Assembly: GCF_012641475.1 (NCBI RefSeq)
Contig: NZ_JABAIL010000006.1
Span: 1 to 64,000 of the forward strand
Direction: 5' to 3'
Length of the DNA: 64,000 nucleotides
Source of the DNA: Flammeovirga agarivorans
GTDB lineage: Bacteria > Bacteroidota > Bacteroidia > Cytophagales > Flammeovirgaceae
Of the stretch, positions 7,731-16,608 are shown one piece after another. The position numbers and the translations under genes are program-made. The notes under the pieces were generated by a model that was given only the letters and a program-made list of their open reading frames with translations, searched no databases and was not told the origin of the DNA. Each line of letters opens with the position of its first letter. The first letter of the stretch is position 1.

Positions 7731-8366
7731 ATGAAAAGTCTCTATAAAAAATTAATCATTGTATGTTTTAGTTTATTCTTATTACTCGGTGGTATCACAG
7801 GGATTTGGTCGTATGATAAGTATTGGTGCGTTATTGATTCATCCGAATTAAAACACCTTACCGTCTATCAATCCGGAAACATATCTGGAAGTAATTTTAA
7901 AAATATCTATCTGCATAAATCATTTATCAAGAATATGATAGAATTAGATTCTATGTTAGAAAAAAATGGTCTTGAAATAAGGGTTAATCAAGGATATAGA
8001 CACAAAAGACATCGATTAATAGGTGCAGTTGTTTCTCCTTCTTCTGTTTCAAATCATCTAGCAGGAGAAGCTTTAGATTTCTATTTAGTAGGAAAAGAAA
8101 AGAATTACTATCACAAGGATTTAAAAAGGGAGAACTATTCTCAATTGCCAAAAGAGGTCAAGCAATTTTTTAATGATGTAAGAAATTCTGCTTTGTTACG
8201 ATGGGGAGGAGATTTCAAAAGAGAAGATCCCATTCACATCGATTTCCCGTTAAATCAAAGAAACCGAAAACTGTACCATCAACAGGCAAAATTATGTTTT
8301 CAAGACTATGAAAATGCCATTTATACTTATGATAAAGTATGGAATCAGCTTAAATCGAAGTTGTAA
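7731..8366 (+). CDS. M15-type peptidoglycan peptidase with N-terminal membrane anchor
   Basis: Zinc peptidase of the D,D-carboxypeptidase / L-Ala-D-Glu endopeptidase fold (Peptidase_M15 group), expected to cut peptidoglycan peptides. An N-terminal hydrophobic segment (about 7-27) anchors or exports it. The zinc motif SxHxxGxAxD is present as SNHLAGEALD (His109, Asp116). The second part is RWGGDFKREDPIHIDF, with zinc ligand His169. Length, 211 residues, fits. It is the first of three plus-strand genes downstream of rep; similar enzymes occur in phage lysis modules. The 184 bases before it show no other feature. Confidence 0.82.
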   Translation: MKSLYKKLIIVCFSLFLLLGGITGIWSYDKYWCVIDSSELKHLTVYQSGNISGSNFKNIYLHKSFIKNMIELDSMLEKNGLEIRVNQGYRHKRHRLIGAVVSPSSVSNHLAGEALDFYLVGKEKNYYHKDLKRENYSQLPKEVKQFFNDVRNSALLRWGGDFKREDPIHIDFPLNQRNRKLYHQQAKLCFQDYENAIYTYDKVWNQLKSKL

Positions 8367-8406
8367 GGTAGCTTATCATTAACAATCACTCTAAATACTT
8401 CACGAT

Positions 8407-9219
8407 ATGCTAAAACATATAATTATATACCAAATATTAAGCATCATATGCTTGTTTTCAACACAAAAAGGCATTGCTCAAGATACTGTTAAAGATAGAG
8501 TGAAACCTCCTATTGGGTATACAAGGGTAACTGTTGAGGAAAACAGTTTTGGAGCATTTCTAAGGAATATGTCTCTACTACCAAGTGGAAGTCCAGTATT
8601 AGATTACAGAGGTGAAGAAATCTATGATCAAGACAATCATATTGGCATTATCAACTATGATGTAGGGCATAAAGACCTACAACAATGTGCTGATGCAGTA
8701 ATTCGATTACGTACAGAGTACCTTTGGTCACAAGAGAAATATGATAAGATATCATTTCATTTTACAAGTGGAGATGTTTATAGTTGGGAGGATCATAAAA
8801 AAGGGATTAGGCCTATTGTGAGTGGTAATAAAGTAAGTTTTGCTTCTAAAAAAGGGTACGATGATTCTTACAGAAATCTAAAAAACTATCTTGATTATAT
8901 CTATATGTATGCTGGTACTATATCTATAAATAAAGAGATGAAAAAGGTAGGACTACAGGAAGATATACATATTGGGGATGTCATTGTAGTACCAGGTAGC
9001 CCTGGACATGCAGTAATAATTATTGATGAAGCTGAAAATACCTCAGGAGATAAGGTTTTTCTACTTGCACAAGGGTTTACACCAGCTCAGTCTATTCATA
9101 TTTTAAAAAATAATGGTGATGTAAATTTGAACAATTGGTACTCTATTAAGAATGGAGAAACAACAACTACTGCAAGGTTTGTCTTCTATGATACCAATGT
9201 TCGTAGATTTAAAGATTGA
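8407..9219 (+). CDS. DUF4846-family exported protein
   Basis: A signal peptide (about 1-24, ending STQKGIAQ) is followed by a domain I recognise as DUF4846. The visible landmarks are FGAFLRNMSLLPSGSPVLDYRGE (split here by region, about 48-70), CADAVIRLRTEYL (about 98-110), SWEDHKKGIRP, and near the end PGHAVIIIDEAE with FLLAQGFTPAQSIHILKN (about 218-236). The conserved Cys-Ala-Asp-Ala and Gly-His-Ala-Val elements resemble a papain-like or NlpC-like Cys/His arrangement, but no activity is established to my knowledge. The gap after the M15 gene is 40 bases, so co-transcription is likely. Confidence 0.8.
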   Translation: MLKHIIIYQILSIICLFSTQKGIAQDTVKDRVKPPIGYTRVTVEENSFGAFLRNMSLLPSGSPVLDYRGEEIYDQDNHIGIINYDVGHKDLQQCADAVIRLRTEYLWSQEKYDKISFHFTSGDVYSWEDHKKGIRPIVSGNKVSFASKKGYDDSYRNLKNYLDYIYMYAGTISINKEMKKVGLQEDIHIGDVIVVPGSPGHAVIIIDEAENTSGDKVFLLAQGFTPAQSIHILKNNGDVNLNNWYSIKNGETTTTARFVFYDTNVRRFKD

Positions 9220-9275
9220 TGATATTATTAATTTAAATTATATTGCACATTAATAAGTAATACAAAAAGTAAACT

Positions 9276-9827
9276 ATGACTCTTCGACTAAATCCACAAG
9301 ACAACAATTACTATGAACTCATTGATAATGGGAATTATAGAATTTCACAAGAATTGACTATTGAAATTGATAACTTCTTGGGTAATGATCTTACATTTAA
9401 AGTATTACCAGGCTATATCACAGACTTTAGAACGGGTCCAAAGATAATTGTAGATCTATTAACGGATGTACCTCAAATTGGAGATCTTCGTACTGCCATG
9501 TGTTGGTTAATTCATGATATCACTTATGATGGACTTTTACCTAGAAAAGAAGCTGATTTGCTTTTATTTCAGATGTTGGAGGAGTTGAAAGTTGAAAACC
9601 CAGTTAAGTATGGAGATTTCAATTCTAATACAATATATACAGGCCTCAGAATGGTAGGAATGTTTGCTTACAAACGAGAGGGCTATTTAGCTGATAACTA
9701 TAAAGTGATCTTCTCAAAAACACCTTCTGCTAGTCCCTCAGAAGATATTGATACCACAGTGAATATTGAAAAAATTCAGTTGGATAAGATAAGAAGTGCA
9801 GCAAAAGAGCTTAATATAAATTTATAA
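9276..9827 (+). CDS. DUF1353-family protein
   Basis: This 183-residue protein has the DUF1353 signature: GYITDFRTGPK (about 46-56, in place of the usual G-F-x-T-D-x-A-S-x-P), then CWLIHDITYDGLLPRKEADLLLFQML (about 75-100), whose HD and aD residues are typical. DUF1353 proteins are common in tailed phages and some bacterial genomes, with unknown function. There is no signal peptide. It follows the DUF4846 gene by 56 bases, forming a short cluster. The C-terminal third (about 145-183) is polar and not recognised. Confidence 0.72.
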   Translation: MTLRLNPQDNNYYELIDNGNYRISQELTIEIDNFLGNDLTFKVLPGYITDFRTGPKIIVDLLTDVPQIGDLRTAMCWLIHDITYDGLLPRKEADLLLFQMLEELKVENPVKYGDFNSNTIYTGLRMVGMFAYKREGYLADNYKVIFSKTPSASPSEDIDTTVNIEKIQLDKIRSAAKELNINL

Positions 9828-10012
9828 CAGCGAAGCTAAATCTTAAGGCAAATACATGTGTTCATCCTTTAATTATTGATCACATATTCTTCTATACTAT
9901 TGCATAAACTATAAATAGAGAATTCATTAAATGTCCCCAAAGATGAAATCTCTCTTCTATATATTCTATTCTTAAATACAATCTAAAAACGCAAACTCAA
10001 TAGGAGTTTAAA

Positions 10013-11320
10013 ATGAAAATGAAAGACAAACTATCAATAATGAGAACCTTAATACAGGTGATTTTACTGTTATTCTCATTCAATTTATCGGCTCAAGGTG
10101 TTCGTACTATTCATGGGAATGTAATCGACAATAAGAACAGACAGCCAGTTGCAAATGTTCAAGTATCATCTAATCATGCTTTTCAAAGCGTTCAGAGTAA
10201 CGAAAAGGGGGAATTTACGCTTGAAATTAATAAAAGTGATGGACGAGATACTCTAAAACTTGTACACGCTAATTATCAGATTGCGTATCATCCTCTAAAA
10301 AAATCAAGGGATTATTGTATTGTATATATGGAACCCGGTATGCCGACACTAGAATTTGATGACGATGTAAAAGAATTAAGTACTGTCACTGTAAAAGACA
10401 AAAAAATTAAACTTGAAAAACCTTTTTTATCTATCTCATTGGATTCTGCTCTACAGTTAGCTTACCAAGAAAACAAACAGGTTTTATTATATGTATCTAC
10501 CTCTTGGTGTGGTCAATGTAAGCTACTTGATAAAAAGCTATATCAACAAGATACTGTAATCTATCGGTTAAAAAATGATGTGATTGCAGTGGAAATCGAT
10601 GCAGATACGTTTGAAGGAGAAAAGGTGAAAAAAGAGTTTACAATTGCTGGCTATCCTACTTTTTTAATGCTTAATCCTCAAAGAGAAGTGACGAATAGAA
10701 ACGTTGGGATCATTTTTAAAAAGCATAATTATGATAATCCCAATGGACTTTTTGAGTTCATTGATCAAGGATATCTTAATAATGGAAACAATACAGTTGC
10801 TATTTCCAATGAAGAATTAAAGCGTATTCAACAACGGAAGAAAGACCATGAAAAAATGCGAGTGGGCTTAAGGTTTGCTATGCATTTTAATTCTGCTGAG
10901 ACGACAACAGAAGAAAATAACAATCATACAGGCTATGAAATAGGAGCATTTGTTCACTTTAATAAAAAGAGATTTATGCTTCGTCCTGGTTTGAGTTATT
11001 TAAAAATTAATGATGTTTCTTCACTGCTAGTTTTTTCGGACTTAGGCTATGCTTTTTATAAGAAATCTACTTTAGGATTACCTTCAGAGATCAAGTTATT
11101 AGTTACTCCTTTTTACCAGTACAACTACTCATTATCAGACAAATTGATCAATGCGAATAATTTTGGAATGAGATATGGGTTTGATTTTCAGATCGGTGGA
11201 GAAAGTACTTTAGGATTTACCTTGTGCTATCAACATAGCTTTGATGAATATTATACAGCTTCGAATGTTGGCTTCAGTGGTATTTATTTCGGAACGAACT
11301 TAACTTTATTTCTACACTAA
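10013..11320 (+). CDS. Thioredoxin-fold domain fused to an outer-membrane beta-barrel-like domain
   Basis: Three parts follow a signal peptide (about 10-29). The first is a carboxypeptidase-regulatory-like beta-sandwich (about 32-95, IHGNVIDNKNRQPVANVQVS). The second is a thioredoxin-like domain (about 140-250) with the active-site motif WCGQC and the cis-proline region AGYPTFLML. The third is a C-terminal section (about 285-435) rich in alternating residues with aromatic ends (GYEIGAFVHFNKKRFMLRPGLSY), like a small OMP_b-brl barrel ending in LFLH. The redox domain would sit in the periplasm or at the inner face of the outer membrane. The ATG at 10013 or 10019 are both possible. The fold calls are good; the substrate is unknown. 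Confidence 0.72.
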   Translation: MKMKDKLSIMRTLIQVILLLFSFNLSAQGVRTIHGNVIDNKNRQPVANVQVSSNHAFQSVQSNEKGEFTLEINKSDGRDTLKLVHANYQIAYHPLKKSRDYCIVYMEPGMPTLEFDDDVKELSTVTVKDKKIKLEKPFLSISLDSALQLAYQENKQVLLYVSTSWCGQCKLLDKKLYQQDTVIYRLKNDVIAVEIDADTFEGEKVKKEFTIAGYPTFLMLNPQREVTNRNVGIIFKKHNYDNPNGLFEFIDQGYLNNGNNTVAISNEELKRIQQRKKDHEKMRVGLRFAMHFNSAETTTEENNNHTGYEIGAFVHFNKKRFMLRPGLSYLKINDVSSLLVFSDLGYAFYKKSTLGLPSEIKLLVTPFYQYNYSLSDKLINANNFGMRYGFDFQIGGESTLGFTLCYQHSFDEYYTASNVGFSGIYFGTNLTLFLH

Positions 11321-11335
11321 AATTACAATGTAGTA

Positions 11336-11370
11336 TCCTAAGGTATCATCATTAGTATGTTACCTTAGGA
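11336..11370. terminator. Bidirectional terminator between convergent genes
   Basis: The arms TCCTAAGGTA (11336-11345) and TACCTTAGGA (11361-11370) form a perfect 10-base stem between the stop of the plus-strand gene and the stop of the minus-strand gene at 11374. Confidence 0.7.
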
Positions 11371-11373
11371 ATA

Positions 11374-11835
11374 TCATAATTGACTAAAAAGGTGATAAGA
11401 TCGAATGATAAATGTGACATTCTTTCTTAGGCCTTTTTTTATTTTTAAATCGTGAATGATCATGTATTGACATCCATTTTTTTGAGTATAAAAAAGAACA
11501 TAATCTTGTTCAGGGACTCTTTTGATGGTATCAAATGAGATATTATATTTTGCTTCGATGACCGCCATAAATTCTTCTAATTCTGAAGCAGTCATACGGT
11601 TATAGTACTTTCTTTTATGGTTATAGTCTGGAGAAAATGATATGGAATATATTTGTGCTTCGTCTGTTGTATCCCAAGCAAGAAAACCATCCATTTCACA
11701 GAACTGTTCCTTTTTACCAAAACGATTGGAATGTTTGTTAGAAGCATCTTTTAATGAAATACCATTAATATCTTGAGCAAAATTTAATGATGAAAATATC
11801 GTAAAGAATATAATTGATAAGGTTAATTGTTTCAT
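11374..11835 (-). CDS. Small exported protein of unknown function
   Basis: I choose the ATG at 11835 (MKQLTLSIIFF), which begins a clean signal peptide ending about residue 20 (LNFAQ); the longer frame to 11856 adds seven residues in front. The mature part of about 130 residues has many aromatic and charged residues and two cysteines (FCEMDGFLAW and NGCQYMIIHD), which could form a disulfide. I do not recognise a family. It lies alone on the minus strand, convergent with the thioredoxin-barrel gene. Confidence 0.6.
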   Translation of the reverse strand: MKQLTLSIIFFTIFSSLNFAQDINGISLKDASNKHSNRFGKKEQFCEMDGFLAWDTTDEAQIYSISFSPDYNHKRKYYNRMTASELEEFMAVIEAKYNISFDTIKRVPEQDYVLFYTQKNGCQYMIIHDLKIKKGLRKNVTFIIRSYHLFSQL

Positions 11836-11923
11836 GATCAAAAGTGAGTTAATCAATATCGATTGACATATTGTTGTACTTTGATGAATTATTATTGAGA
11901 TGAAATATGTATTGATATATACT

Positions 11924-11965
11924 TAAAAAAAGGAATTGAATGCTATAAGCTTATGCTCAATTCCT
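11924..11965 (-). terminator. Intrinsic terminator of the glutamate-synthase-like gene
   Basis: The stem arms AGGAATTGA (11931-11939) and TCAATTCCT (11957-11965) have an inner stem, and a run of A on the plus strand (11924-11930) gives a T-run on the minus strand. It lies 30 bases after the stop at 11996. Confidence 0.82.
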
Positions 11966-11995
11966 ATCAAAAATTAACCTACCTATTTGATATCT

Positions 11996-13441
11996 TTAGT
12001 TATGAATCAATTCTTTGTTTAGTTCTGATATATCATTGCAACCAACGGTCTTCATAATCTCCAAAAAGGCATCAATTGTATTTTTATGATAATTATACAC
12101 TCTATTACTCTTAACAGTAGGGTCTAATCCCTCTTGTAATGCTTTATCCTGTGTTGCAATTCCTGTAGGGCAAGTATCTGTGTGGCAACGTAAAGATTGA
12201 ATACAACCTAAAGAAAACATAAACCCTCTGGCACTATTACAAAGATCTGCACCTAAACAAAGGGCTTTTAATAAAGTAAACCCGTTCATTACTTTACCTG
12301 CATATATAATTTTGATTTCTCTTCTCACTCCCTTTTCCTTTAATACTTGGTCTACAAACACAAGAGCATCTTCCCCCTTCATTCCGATATGATCCGAATA
12401 TTCTAAGGGTGCAGCTCCAGTACCTCCTTCAGATGCGTCGACTGTAATAAAGTCTGGTATATTTCCTTGAGATACACAATAATCAATCAGTTGCTCGAAT
12501 TCTGATTTAACACCTATACAGAGTTTAAATCCGACGGGTTTTCCATGAGAAAGCTTTCTTACTCTTCCAATAAATTTTGGTATATCTTCAATACTTGAAA
12601 TTTCCGGATTTAATGGGGGAGAGAATACATCGGTATGAGGTTGAACTCCTCTTATTTTTGCGATTTCATTTGTATTTTTTGCTGCAGGTAAAACACCTCC
12701 ATGTCCTGGTTTTGCACCTTGTGATAATTTTACTTCTACCATTTTGACTTCAGGAAGTGCTGTCTTTTCAGTAAACTTTTGGTCATTGAATGAACCGTCA
12801 TCATTTCTAAAACCAAAGTTACCTGTACCTATTTGTAAAACGATATCACCTCCTTGTTGGTGGAAAGGTGTGAGGCTACCTTCCCCTGTATTATGATAAA
12901 AGCCTCCTAGTTTAGCACCTTTATTTAATGCAATAATAGCGTGGGCACTTAAAGCACCAAAGCTCATGGCTGATATATTTAAAATGGAAGAATTATATGG
13001 TTTATCACAATTTGAATTACCTATCAAAACTCTAGGTTGTGTTTTTCTCTCTTTCCCAGGAATCATAGAATGACCAACCCAAGAGACTTCATTCTTATAA
13101 AAGTCTAATTCACTACCAAATGGATGAAACTCTTCTTTATTGTCTGACCTTGAGTTAATTAAATTGATTTCATTTTTTGTGAATGGATGTCCACTAGTGT
13201 TGGTTTCAATAAAATATTGTTGTAGTTCTGGTGCGATAGCTTTGAGCATATATCTTGCATGTCCCACTATAGGATAATCTCTGAGGATGGCATTTTTCTT
13301 TTGAAGTACATCATACCAACCCACAAAAATCAAAATAATAAGAAGGGTTAATAAGATGGATTGATCAGGTAAATAGAAATATGTTAAAATTAAAATAGGG
13401 AACAATAGAATACTGATAAGTATATAAGTTCTTCTGATCAT
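11996..13441 (-). CDS. FMN-binding glutamate-synthase-family protein, membrane-anchored
   Basis: Stand-alone relative of the FMN/Fe-S domain of glutamate synthase (GltB2/Glu_synthase family). Two N-terminal membrane segments (about 6-25 and 27-44) are followed by the barrel. Visible landmarks are the FMN region ISAMSFGALSAHA, the lysine/glycine loop KPGHGGVLPAAKN, the segment TVDASEGGTGAAPLEY, and the cluster GCIQSLRCHTDTCPTGIATQ. The last keeps the C-x5-C-x4-C spacing of the 3Fe-4S site. It lacks the glutaminase and the GltD partner, so whether it makes glutamate is doubtful; such proteins are widespread and poorly characterised. Length, 481 residues, is usual for this subgroup. Confidence 0.88.
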   Translation of the reverse strand: MIRRTYILISILLFPILILTYFYLPDQSILLTLLIILIFVGWYDVLQKKNAILRDYPIVGHARYMLKAIAPELQQYFIETNTSGHPFTKNEINLINSRSDNKEEFHPFGSELDFYKNEVSWVGHSMIPGKERKTQPRVLIGNSNCDKPYNSSILNISAMSFGALSAHAIIALNKGAKLGGFYHNTGEGSLTPFHQQGGDIVLQIGTGNFGFRNDDGSFNDQKFTEKTALPEVKMVEVKLSQGAKPGHGGVLPAAKNTNEIAKIRGVQPHTDVFSPPLNPEISSIEDIPKFIGRVRKLSHGKPVGFKLCIGVKSEFEQLIDYCVSQGNIPDFITVDASEGGTGAAPLEYSDHIGMKGEDALVFVDQVLKEKGVRREIKIIYAGKVMNGFTLLKALCLGADLCNSARGFMFSLGCIQSLRCHTDTCPTGIATQDKALQEGLDPTVKSNRVYNYHKNTIDAFLEIMKTVGCNDISELNKELIHN

Positions 13442-13550
13442 CTTTAATAGGTTTTGGTAGAAAGGTTTTATCGCAACATTAATTTAAAGAAAAATGGGAA
13501 TCAAACCTATTAAAACCTTTTTGTTATTCCTGATCGTTTTATTAATCCTA

Positions 13551-14189
13551 CTATCTCATTTTATCGATTAAGCCTCTATGTATTTCTCCATCTTCACTTG
13601 CCAATAGATAAATTGATTTGAGCGTATTGATGGGCCAGTTTCTTTGTATCATATTGACAAATAACTTGGGCATTTTACCTTTTGGGTCTACTTGTATCTC
13701 CACCGTAATGTTGGTCTTATTGGGTGTGACCTGCACAAGTGTATATTGTAATAAATATAGTTCTCCTCTTACCCGGTCATTTCTTAATGGAAATTGTGGA
13801 CTTTGAATAGATTTTGTTGAGAAGGTAACCGTAGGTAGGTATTTTTTATCAAGAACTTCCCATTGAGACTGTAAAACATATTCTCGATCTTGTATGGGCC
13901 ACATCATTTTATAATGCTCATACGATTTAAAGGATAGTGCTTCTTTATCAACATTAAAAGAATAATGTTCATTAATGCGATTGATCCATTTTTTTCTTGA
14001 TGCTATATCTTCTAAAACAAAAGCAACTCGAGGTAAACCAATAGGAAAAGTGGTACTGGCTTTAAAAGTTTTCAGATGATTTTGGGCATTCTCATTTATC
14101 TCAAGGTTTGCATTGATCTTTGAAGAAATAGTATGCATACCTAAGTGTCTCCAATTCTCTACAATAGTGTGTGTACTCATTTCATTCAT
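13551..14189 (-). CDS. START/SRPBCC-like lipid-binding protein
   Basis: This 212-residue protein without a signal peptide has a START-type helix-grip fold signature: WPIQDREYVLQSQWEV (about 98-113), the loop around SPQFPLRNDRVRGELYLLQY, and the C-terminal DPKGKMPKLFVNMIQRNWP (about 168-186). In the family these line a hydrophobic pocket for lipids or polyketides. The ligand is unknown. It lies 109 bases upstream of the glutamate-synthase-like gene on the same strand and may be co-transcribed with it. A possible function in membrane lipid handling is inference. Confidence 0.72.
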   Translation of the reverse strand: MNEMSTHTIVENWRHLGMHTISSKINANLEINENAQNHLKTFKASTTFPIGLPRVAFVLEDIASRKKWINRINEHYSFNVDKEALSFKSYEHYKMMWPIQDREYVLQSQWEVLDKKYLPTVTFSTKSIQSPQFPLRNDRVRGELYLLQYTLVQVTPNKTNITVEIQVDPKGKMPKLFVNMIQRNWPINTLKSIYLLASEDGEIHRGLIDKMR

Positions 14190-14283
14190 AGCTTAAGGTC
14201 TATTATTATGACAACATTTAGCTTGAAATAATTCCTTGATCGATAGGTTATTTTGAGTACAAAACTGTATAAGTTGAAAAGAG

Positions 14284-14325
14284 AAAAGATCATCAATAAA
14301 GGGTAAACTGAATTGATGATCTTTT
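14284..14325 (-). terminator. Intrinsic terminator of the acyltransferase gene
   Basis: The arms AAAAGATCATCAAT (14284-14297) and ATTGATGATCTTTT (14312-14325) form a perfect 14-base stem directly after the stop at 14330. Confidence 0.82.
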
Positions 14326-14329
14326 TATA

Positions 14330-15037
14330 TTATGCTGGATTAATAATCTTGTCTAGGTCTTCCATGAACGCTGAAAGTACAAAAGGATCTAGGTTAGAGT
14401 GATCAAATGTAACAGATAAAGGAATGAACCATTTTTCTCCTTGCTGATACCTTTTACCAAAGTAGAAGAATGGCCTTGCAGAGTCTAATGCGGAAGCATG
14501 TAATTGAAATCCTGTAAACTGTAAATTAGGAAGGTTTCCAATAAAGTGAGCAGTCGCCCAAACAATAGGAGGTAAAGGTTCAAAATTACCATCACCTACT
14601 TTGTTAAAAGCACGATCTACACATTTTCTATAATTCACAAAAAACTCTTCTAAGGTAGAGAAAGCAGGGTTTTCTACTAAGATTTCAGTAAAACGAGTAT
14701 CTCCACCAACAGCAATTGGAGAAAAAACAGGAAGATTGTCAAAAGAATACCATTCACCTTCAATCATTCTGTAATTAAAGTATGGATGTTTTTTCATATT
14801 TTGAACAAGTGCCCACATCAGAAAACCTGTAAATGATGCTCCTTGCATCTTTTTTAAGGTATTCTTGTAGTAATCCATTCCCTTAGTTACATCCACCTGA
14901 AGTGTCATCTGTAAGTTAGGTTCTCTAACAATCTCTTTATTGTGGAAGAAATTTAATGACCACTGTTCGTAAGAACTGATCTTACTGAAGTCAATTTTTT
15001 TACCACCGAATTTCTCTAAAATCTCTTGCTTTTCCAT
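14330..15037 (-). CDS. CAT-fold (chloramphenicol-acetyltransferase-like) acyltransferase
   Basis: This 235-residue protein has the CAT fold. The N-terminal region reads FFHNKEIVREPNLQMTLQVDVT (in two parts, about 30-51). The middle has HPYFNYRMIEGEWYSFDNLPVFSPIAV (again in parts, about 84-110). The C-terminal catalytic region is VTFDHSNLDPFVLSAFM. The classical HHxxxDG motif is changed to DHSNLDP: the catalytic second histidine and the aspartate are kept, while the first histidine and final glycine are lost. It probably transfers an acyl group from acetyl-CoA, but drug resistance should not be assumed; this divergent group is common in genomes with no resistance role known. Confidence 0.78.
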   Translation of the reverse strand: MEKQEILEKFGGKKIDFSKISSYEQWSLNFFHNKEIVREPNLQMTLQVDVTKGMDYYKNTLKKMQGASFTGFLMWALVQNMKKHPYFNYRMIEGEWYSFDNLPVFSPIAVGGDTRFTEILVENPAFSTLEEFFVNYRKCVDRAFNKVGDGNFEPLPPIVWATAHFIGNLPNLQFTGFQLHASALDSARPFFYFGKRYQQGEKWFIPLSVTFDHSNLDPFVLSAFMEDLDKIINPA

Positions 15038-15207
15038 AATACCAATGTTTGGGCTACAAATATGAAAATTATAAATCGATTGACCTTTCCTGTTGACTAA
15101 AATTAAGAATTAGTAAAGGTTGTAATTCTTGTAGTGGATATGATCATAAATATCTTTTGATATCGTATAAAATCCACTATTTTAGATAGACCAAAACAAA
15201 AAACACT

Positions 15208-16608
15208 ATGCAGACTATCACTGTCGAACAAATTAAATCAATTCCTACTTTTACTAATGTTCCTGACGATCAATTACAATGGATGATTGATAATGGTACT
15301 TTAAAAAAGTTTACCAATAAAGAAAAGCTGTTTGAACCTGGATCCAAAGCAGAGTTTATGTTTATAGTTCTCGAAGGAGAATTTAGAGTATATCAGCTGA
15401 ATGAGAAAGAAACTAAGTTCTTGGATACGGTAGGAAAAAACACTGTATCGGGTGTATTACCTTTTTCGAGGATTCAGCAATATTCTTCCTTATGTTATTC
15501 CTGTGGTGATAGTTATTGTTTTCTATTGCCAAAGGAGAAAATCGGAGATATGATTCGCAAGCATTACGAGTTAACCGAATGCTTGGTACATTCAATGACC
15601 ACTAGAGTAAGGGAATTTACTAAACAAGCATCACAGAATGAAAAGCTAATGGCGTTAGGTAAAATGAGTGCAGGCTTAGCCCATGAGTTGAATAACCCAG
15701 CTAGTGCAATGGCTAGAAGTGGTAAGGAGCTGAAAAGGCATTTATCATCTGTACCTCAAAAATTTAAAGCCATCATGAAAATGAGTGTGGATGATGAATC
15801 AATCGATTTTGTGAACGAGTTGATTCATTCGAAACTAAAGGCTGATCTACTTCCATTATCCACTTTGGAGAAAAGTAACCTTGAAGACGATCTATTAGAC
15901 TTTTTAGAGGAAAAGAATGTGAACGATGCAGATGAGATTGTCGAAGCATTAGTGGAATATCAATTTGATGAAGATGAATTAGAAGAAATGTTTGATGTGA
16001 CCGGAGAAAAGAATTTCGCTCCAACAATCATTTGGGTAGCAAGTCAGTTGGTCACAGAAAAAATGGTGAACGATATAAAAGACTCCTCTGACCGTATTTC
16101 ATCACTGATAACATCTATCAAATCTTTCTCTTATATGGATAGAGGGCAGGATATGACCACTACAGATATTCATGAAGGGATTCAATCCACCCTAAAATTA
16201 TTAGAACATAAAATCCAGAAACAAGGACATCAGTTAGACCTTAAGTTGGACGTTAACTTACCTCATATTAAAGGTATGCCAGGACAATTAAATCAGGTTT
16301 GGATGAACATTCTTGCCAATGGTATTGATGCATTAGAAGAGAAAAAAGGAGTGATTACAATTGTTACTTCTTTTGATATTGAAAATGTAAAAATAGAACT
16401 GATTGACAATGGATCAGGTATTCCTGAAGAAATTCAAAACCGAATATTTGAACCCTTTTTCACTACAAAAGGCGTTGGAAAAGGCACTGGTTTAGGGTTG
16501 GATATTACCAAAAAAATAATTGACAGACATCAAGGAAAGATCAAAGTATCAAGTACTCCTGGACATACAAATTTTACAATAATACTACCAATCGATAATA
16601 AAATATAG
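15208..16608 (+). CDS. Histidine kinase with N-terminal cyclic-nucleotide-binding-like domain
   Basis: Soluble sensor kinase, 466 residues, without membrane segments. A cNMP-binding-like domain (about 10-125, FEPGSKAEFMFIVLEGEFRVYQ split at the turn) leads into the dimerisation helix. The H-box is AGLAHELNNPASA with phospho-acceptor His159. A long acidic insertion (about 190-265) separates it from the ATPase domain, where the N box (QVWMNILANGIDAL), G1 (DNGSGIP), F box (FEPFFTTK) and G2 (GTGLGLDI) are intact. Its stop TAG is directly followed by the ATG of the receiver/flavoprotein gene. It probably phosphorylates that receiver. The signal could be a nucleotide or, since several cysteines cluster at LCYSCGDSYC, a redox state. 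Confidence 0.9.
   Translation: MQTITVEQIKSIPTFTNVPDDQLQWMIDNGTLKKFTNKEKLFEPGSKAEFMFIVLEGEFRVYQLNEKETKFLDTVGKNTVSGVLPFSRIQQYSSLCYSCGDSYCFLLPKEKIGDMIRKHYELTECLVHSMTTRVREFTKQASQNEKLMALGKMSAGLAHELNNPASAMARSGKELKRHLSSVPQKFKAIMKMSVDDESIDFVNELIHSKLKADLLPLSTLEKSNLEDDLLDFLEEKNVNDADEIVEALVEYQFDEDELEEMFDVTGEKNFAPTIIWVASQLVTEKMVNDIKDSSDRISSLITSIKSFSYMDRGQDMTTTDIHEGIQSTLKLLEHKIQKQGHQLDLKLDVNLPHIKGMPGQLNQVWMNILANGIDALEEKKGVITIVTSFDIENVKIELIDNGSGIPEEIQNRIFEPFFTTKGVGKGTGLGLDITKKIIDRHQGKIKVSSTPGHTNFTIILPIDNKI

Noticed and set aside
14330-15037. Chloramphenicol resistance gene
   Set aside because: The catalytic motif is altered and the context is not a resistance island; only the fold is supported.
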